This document shows positions 60,485 to 64,000 of a stretch of 64,000 nucleotides of DNA, piece by piece. The stretch lies in NCBI GenBank assembly GCA_020636955.1, contig JACJWY010000011.1, positions 27,729 through 91,728 on the forward strand. Reading direction: 5' to 3'. The stretch comes from Thermoleophilales bacterium (GTDB taxonomy: Bacteria; Actinomycetota; Thermoleophilia; Solirubrobacterales; 70-9). Numbering within the stretch: position 1 is the first letter of the stretch; each line of letters starts with the position of its first letter. Both the position numbers and the translations under genes were made by a program. The notes below the pieces were generated by a model. The model searched no databases, was not told where the DNA came from, and was given only the letters and a program-made list of their open reading frames with translations.

Positions 60485-60984
60485 TCGCGCAAAGCCGCTT
60501 CGAAGGCCGCGTAGGTCTTGTCGTCGAACAGGACGAAGGTGACCTCCGGACGGTCACCGTGTTTACGGACAGAGTCGACCGCGATGCGCGCCGCCTCATC
60601 CAGCGGATAGCCGTAGATCCCCGCACTAATCGCCGGAAAGGCAATCGACTTAACCTGATACTCGCGGGCAAGACTAAGGCTGCTCTCATAGGCCCGGGCA
60701 AGTAATTCGGCTTCAGCTCCATCGTGGTTGCCGTAGACCGGCCCCACCGCATGGATCACCCAGGTAACCGAGAGGTCGTATCCCTTAGTAGCCAAAGCAT
60801 CACCCACCTCAATTGGCCCGTGAGACTTGAGTTCCTCCTGCCCCTCCTCATCAAGTCCCGGCCCAGCCGCTTCAGAAATAGCCCGCGCCACTCCCCCGCC
60901 ATGCATCAGATGCGAGTTCGCCGCATTGACGATCGCGTCCCCCTGAAACTTGGTGATGTCCCCCTGTTTGAGCGCGATGCTCAT
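60481..60984 (-). CDS. macrodomain (ADP-ribose-binding) protein
   Basis: A 167-residue single macrodomain. It begins IALKQGDITKFQGDAIVNAAN and contains LMHGGGVARAISEAAG, VIHAVGPVYG and FPAISAGIYGYPLDEAA, the loops that hold ADP-ribose. The pattern matches the O-acetyl-ADP-ribose deacetylase/ADP-ribosyl hydrolase group (YmdB/MacroD-like). Cytoplasmic. It is convergent with sufU and next to an HNH nuclease. Confidence 0.93.
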   Translation of the reverse strand: MSIALKQGDITKFQGDAIVNAANSHLMHGGGVARAISEAAGPGLDEEGQEELKSHGPIEVGDALATKGYDLSVTWVIHAVGPVYGNHDGAEAELLARAYESSLSLAREYQVKSIAFPAISAGIYGYPLDEAARIAVDSVRKHGDRPEVTFVLFDDKTYAAFEAALRD

Positions 60985-61009
60985 TCAGCGAGATTACCCA
61001 GGCCACCAA

Positions 61010-61801
61010 TCAGTTCGATCGAAACTTCCTCACCAGCTTCTTCAATTCGTCGATCGAGAGCCAGGGGGCCTTTCGGTGAATCATCCGATGACAGTTCGAG
61101 CAAACCAGAGCAAGGTCGTCGAGTTTGGTCTTGTGCCCCGGGTCGAGTTGGCTGACCGGGAGGGTGTGGTGGCATTCGATGAAGCCCTTCCCCCGAGAGC
61201 CATATGCGCGATCAAAATCGAACTGACAGGCTTCGCAAAGAAGGCTTCCGGTTTCGTCAAAAACCTTCGACTTCTTGGCTTCAACGATTTCGGAGTTTCG
61301 CTCTCGATACCGATGGGTCCGCGTCAGCACACGACCCTCGGGGGCTTCTGCGAAGTCGATCGTTTCGTATCCCGCCTCTTCCAGTAGAGACTTCTTCATC
61401 TCGCCGATATTCGACCGAATGGTCTCCGCAGTCTCCTCCAGAGCTCCAGGAGATTCCCAGAACTCGTCCCATACGAGTTTGTCTCTCGCTCCACCGTTCG
61501 GTAAGCCGGTAGCGACGTTGGGATCGAACTCGGCGAAGTTGCCGAGTTTCCTGCCAACCGAAGATTGACTTCGGAAGCTTGGATTCTCCGTCAGTTCAGA
61601 TTCAATCGGAATGGACCGCAGGAGCTGACTCAGTTCCCGCATGCTGTCCGCACTCGCGCTGTAGCCCTCTCGGCGATACAGGTCGAGACACAAGATCAAC
61701 TCATCATTGAGCCAGACGCTTTTTCTAGAACGAGCCAATGAGCTTTCTACGCTTCCTGCCGAGAGTACCTTGTGAACCACCAGGATAAGTGCGAGGCACA
61801 A
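61010..61801 (-). CDS. HNH endonuclease
   Basis: A 263-residue protein. The N-terminal half has the motif seen in many HNH proteins (WLNDELILCLDLYRREGY, LSQLLRSIP, then FRSQSSVGRKLGNFAEFDP). The C-terminal McrA-type HNH domain has CEACQFDF, ECHHTLPVSQ and LVCSNCHRMIHRK with the zinc cysteines and catalytic His residues. Its A+T content is clearly higher than its neighbours, which suggests recent transfer. It could act in restriction or defence, but no methyltransferase is adjacent. The start is uncertain; ATG 61801 is given. Confidence 0.88.
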   Translation of the reverse strand: MCLALILVVHKVLSAGSVESSLARSRKSVWLNDELILCLDLYRREGYSASADSMRELSQLLRSIPIESELTENPSFRSQSSVGRKLGNFAEFDPNVATGLPNGGARDKLVWDEFWESPGALEETAETIRSNIGEMKKSLLEEAGYETIDFAEAPEGRVLTRTHRYRERNSEIVEAKKSKVFDETGSLLCEACQFDFDRAYGSRGKGFIECHHTLPVSQLDPGHKTKLDDLALVCSNCHRMIHRKAPWLSIDELKKLVRKFRSN

Positions 61802-61872
61802 CTGTGTGAAATCAGTGCAACAAACCGTGGAGATTTGCTTGACGACCCTTCGGTCGGGAGTAGTCTGGATTC

Positions 61873-62139
61873 ATGGCCGTTCAGCCACACCGCACTTCCT
61901 GGCCCGATGAGAGGCTTGATGATCTGAATCTGATGATTCGGGAGGGGTTTGCGCGGACCGAGCAGGAGATGACGCGGCTTCGATCCGAGGTGAGCGTTCG
62001 CTTTGATCGCGTGGATGATCGCCTCGACAACGTGAACGAGCGGTTCGACTCTCTGCAAAGGGTTTTGATCGTCGGATTGTTTTCCGTTTGCGGAGCCATC
62101 CTCGCCGCCGTGATCGCGGGACTGATCGCCCTCGCCTGA
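61873..62139 (+). CDS. coiled-coil protein with C-terminal membrane anchor
   Basis: An 88-residue protein. Residues about 10-60 form a heptad-like helix (LNLMIREGFARTEQEMTRLR, then VDDRLDNVNERFDSLQ), and residues about 64-86 are a single transmembrane helix (VLIVGLFSVCGAILAAVIAG). It is tail-anchored with the coiled coil in the cytoplasm. Similar small proteins are common and unassigned. It is divergent from the HNH gene. Confidence 0.75.
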   Translation: MAVQPHRTSWPDERLDDLNLMIREGFARTEQEMTRLRSEVSVRFDRVDDRLDNVNERFDSLQRVLIVGLFSVCGAILAAVIAGLIALA

Positions 62140-62317
62140 TAGGGATTCCCTCCCCGAAATCCGCATGGGGAGTGCGTTAGGTGGGCCTAATGGTGGGTGC
62201 CCGTTGTCTTGAATCGGTAAGATCTAATTCCTAGCCGTGTTGTCGGCTTATTGTCCGGGTTTTTCCGCAAGCGGCCTGCTCCCGAGCGGATTTCCGGGCC
62301 CCCTCCCATTCACCCTT

Positions 62318-62641
62318 ATGAGCAACGAAACGACAAAGATCCCTGTGTGCCCGGTGGCCGAACTGCTACCTGGTGACCGCCGCATCATCGAACACGATGG
62401 TGAGTTCCTGGCCGTCATTAATTGCGACGGCCAGTTGTTCGGAATAGAGGATCGCTGCTCGCATGACGACGGGCCACTGGCGGAGGGTGACATCGACCAG
62501 ACCGAATGCACCGTGGAATGCCCGCGGCATGGCTCCCTCTTCGACTTGCGCACCGGCAAGCCGAAGACCCTTCCGGCCTACCAGCCGGTCAAGACTTTTC
62601 CTGTCGAGATCATCGACGACACCATCACGCTGGAGGTATAG
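62318..62641 (+). CDS. Rieske-type [2Fe-2S] ferredoxin of the suf cluster
   Basis: A 107-residue protein with a complete Rieske centre: C-x-H in DRCSHDDGPL and C-x2-H in ECPRHGSLFDL. It resembles the small ferredoxin components of non-haem iron oxygenases found in actinobacterial suf operons. ATG 62318 is chosen; an upstream in-frame codon at 62237 lacks support. Its stop is 2 bp from the sufB start, so the pair is co-translated. The 178 bp before it hold no gene, only a short ctcccc/ggggag inverted repeat near 62151-62173. Confidence 0.92.
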   Translation: MSNETTKIPVCPVAELLPGDRRIIEHDGEFLAVINCDGQLFGIEDRCSHDDGPLAEGDIDQTECTVECPRHGSLFDLRTGKPKTLPAYQPVKTFPVEIIDDTITLEV

Positions 62642-62643
62642 AC

Positions 62644-64000
62644 GTGGCTACCGCTGAAGTACTCGCCGAAAAAGAGAAGGTCCAGGGGATCAACGCCGAT
62701 TACGCCGAGAAGTTCGGCTTCAGCGATCCCGAAACCGGCTACGCCTACAAGGCTCCGAAGGGCCTTACCCGCGAGATCGTTGAGCAGATCTCCGAGTACA
62801 AAGACGAGCCGCAGTGGATGCGTGACTTCCGCCTCAAGGCGCTGGAGATCTTCGAGAGCAAGCCGACCCCGCAGTGGGGCGCGAACCTCAACCAGATCGA
62901 CTTCGACGACATCCACTACTTCGTGCGCGCCTCCGAGAAGGCCGAGCGGAGCTGGGAGGACGTCCCCGACGACATCAAGAACACCTTCGACAAGCTCGGC
63001 ATCCCCGAGGCCGAGCGGAACTTCCTGGCCGGTGTCGGTGCTCAGTACGAGTCCGAGGTCGTCTACCACCAGGTCCGCAAGGACCTCGAGGAGCAGGGCG
63101 TCCAGTTCCTCGACATGGACAGCGGCCTACGCGAGCACGAGGACATCGTCCGCGAGCACTTCGCCTCGGTGATCCCGGCCAACGACAACATGCTGGCCGC
63201 GCTCAACTCGGCCGTCTGGTCGGGCGGCTCGTTCGTCTACGTGCCGAAGGGCGTCAAGGTCGACATGCCGCTGCAGGCCTACTTCCGGATCAACACCGAG
63301 AACATGGGCCAGTTCGAGCGCACGCTGATCATCGCCGACGAGGGCTCCGACGTGCACTACATAGAGGGCTGCACGGCCCCCGTCTACTCGACCGACTCGC
63401 TGCACTCGGCGGTCGTCGAGCTGATCGCCCGCCCCGGCGCGCGCATCCGCTACACGACGGTCCAGAACTGGTCGCAGAACGTCTACAACCTCGTCACGAA
63501 GCGGGCGATCGCCGAGCGCGACGCCACCGTGGAGTGGGTCGACTGCAATCTCGGCTCCAAGGTGACGATGAAGTATCCGAGCGTCTACCTGATGGGCGAG
63601 CGCGCTCATGGCGAGATCCTCTCGATCGCGTTCGCCGGCCACGGCCAGCACCAGGACGCCGGCGGCAAGATCATCCACGCGGCGCCGAAGACGACGTCGT
63701 CGATCTTCGCCAAGTCGATCTCCAAGGACGGCGGCCGCTCCACCTACCGCGGCCTGCTCGAGGTCGCCAAGGGCGCGACCGAGGCGAAGTCCAAGGTCGT
63801 CTGCGACGCGCTCCTGCTCGATCCCGAGTCGCGGTCGGACACCTACCCGACGATCCGCATCGACGAGAGCGACGCCAACGTCGGCCACGAGGCCTCGGTC
63901 TCGAAGATCGGCGAGGAGCAGCTCTTCTACCTGCAGTCGCGCGGCCTCGACGAGGAGGAGGCCTCGAAGATGATCGTCAACGGCTTCATCGAGCCGGTCG
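62644..64000 (+). CDS. sufB: Fe-S scaffold protein SufB, cut by the window edge
   Basis: The frame is open from GTG 62644, seven bases after GGAGG, to the window end (452 residues seen of about 470). Landmarks are FSDPETGYAYKAPKGLTREI, VPKGVKVDMPLQAYFRIN, EGSDVHYIEGCTAP, VQNWSQNVYNLVTKRA, GSKVTMKYPSVYLMGE and SSIFAKSISKDGGRSTYRG. SufB receives sulfur and builds the cluster with SufC and SufD. From about 62820 onward every Glu codon is GAG and Thr is often ACG, unlike the first 180 bp and the other suf genes. sufD would be expected to the right. Confidence 0.95.
   Translation, partial: MATAEVLAEKEKVQGINADYAEKFGFSDPETGYAYKAPKGLTREIVEQISEYKDEPQWMRDFRLKALEIFESKPTPQWGANLNQIDFDDIHYFVRASEKAERSWEDVPDDIKNTFDKLGIPEAERNFLAGVGAQYESEVVYHQVRKDLEEQGVQFLDMDSGLREHEDIVREHFASVIPANDNMLAALNSAVWSGGSFVYVPKGVKVDMPLQAYFRINTENMGQFERTLIIADEGSDVHYIEGCTAPVYSTDSLHSAVVELIARPGARIRYTTVQNWSQNVYNLVTKRAIAERDATVEWVDCNLGSKVTMKYPSVYLMGERAHGEILSIAFAGHGQHQDAGGKIIHAAPKTTSSIFAKSISKDGGRSTYRGLLEVAKGATEAKSKVVCDALLLDPESRSDTYPTIRIDESDANVGHEASVSKIGEEQLFYLQSRGLDEEEASKMIVNGFIEPV

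Noticed and set aside
60481..61801. Macrodomain plus HNH gene as a defence island
   Set aside because: Two genes with no methyltransferase, helicase or known partner; they may simply be neighbours.

Overview
The window is about 65% G+C and densely coded. Gene content and order point to an Actinomycetota chromosome (contig), most likely class Thermoleophilia (Solirubrobacterales-like). This is inference. The evidence is the rplM-rpsI-glmM-glmS ... acpS-nnr-alr order, a CysM/CysO/JAMM sulfur-carrier cysteine pathway, a GuaB3-type protein, Rrf2-SufR with SUF genes, a c-di-AMP riboswitch ahead of an M23 peptidase, and several secreted families without clear annotation. There is no sign of a prophage, plasmid backbone, rRNA, tRNA or CRISPR array.

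Layout. 0-2 kb: two tandem secreted paralogues of unknown function. 2-15 kb, minus strand: a housekeeping block (rplM, rpsI, glmM, glmS, a DUF3352 lipoprotein, acpS, nnr, a CBS-pair protein, alr, a CCA-adding enzyme, infA). A single DUF559/AbiEi-like gene bracketed by two oppositely oriented copies of a 47-nt palindrome interrupts it. 15-20.3 kb, plus strand: c-di-AMP riboswitch and M23 peptidase, then a zinc-uptake operon in which permease and lipoprotein zinc binder form one reading frame, followed by ATPase, second permease and a Zur/Fur regulator. 20.3-32.8 kb, mostly minus: VapBC, an SGNH hydrolase-like protein, guaA, guaB3, a PfkB kinase, a D,D-carboxypeptidase, a LysM protein, pyrF with a non-standard start, HU, a roadblock-like protein, rdgB, rph and an orphan Flp-type pilin.

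33-44.5 kb: GT4 glycosyltransferase, a repetitive coiled-coil protein with a small partner, nadB, hyuB, a frameshifted hyuA, a DUF1802 gene, and two more frame-disrupted genes. The disruptions cluster between about 40.2 and 43.0 kb. A family of secreted proteins is present in three copies (42.4, 43.7 and 50.5 kb). 44.5-51 kb: a polar amino-acid ABC transporter with a strong hairpin between binding protein and permease, then the cysteine/sulfur-carrier cluster (cysM, JAMM peptidase, DUF2007, cysO, rhodanese-ThiF E1-like enzyme). 51.7-55 kb: HtpX, a two-component system and a GNAT protein.

55-64 kb: SUF iron-sulfur genes (sufR, sufC, sufS, sufU, Rieske ferredoxin, sufB) in an unusual order. They are split by a MazF-type toxin-antitoxin pair, a surface protein, an unrecognised protein with a nuclease-like motif, a macrodomain protein and an HNH nuclease. 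sufB runs off the right edge and changes codon style within the gene.

The most interesting items are the palindrome-bracketed DUF559 gene, the znuB-znuA reading-frame fusion with an internal lipoprotein start, the sulfur-carrier cluster whose CysO has residues beyond Gly-Gly next to a JAMM protease, the acidic 145-residue extension on ribosomal protein S9, and the cluster of frameshifts at 40-43 kb.
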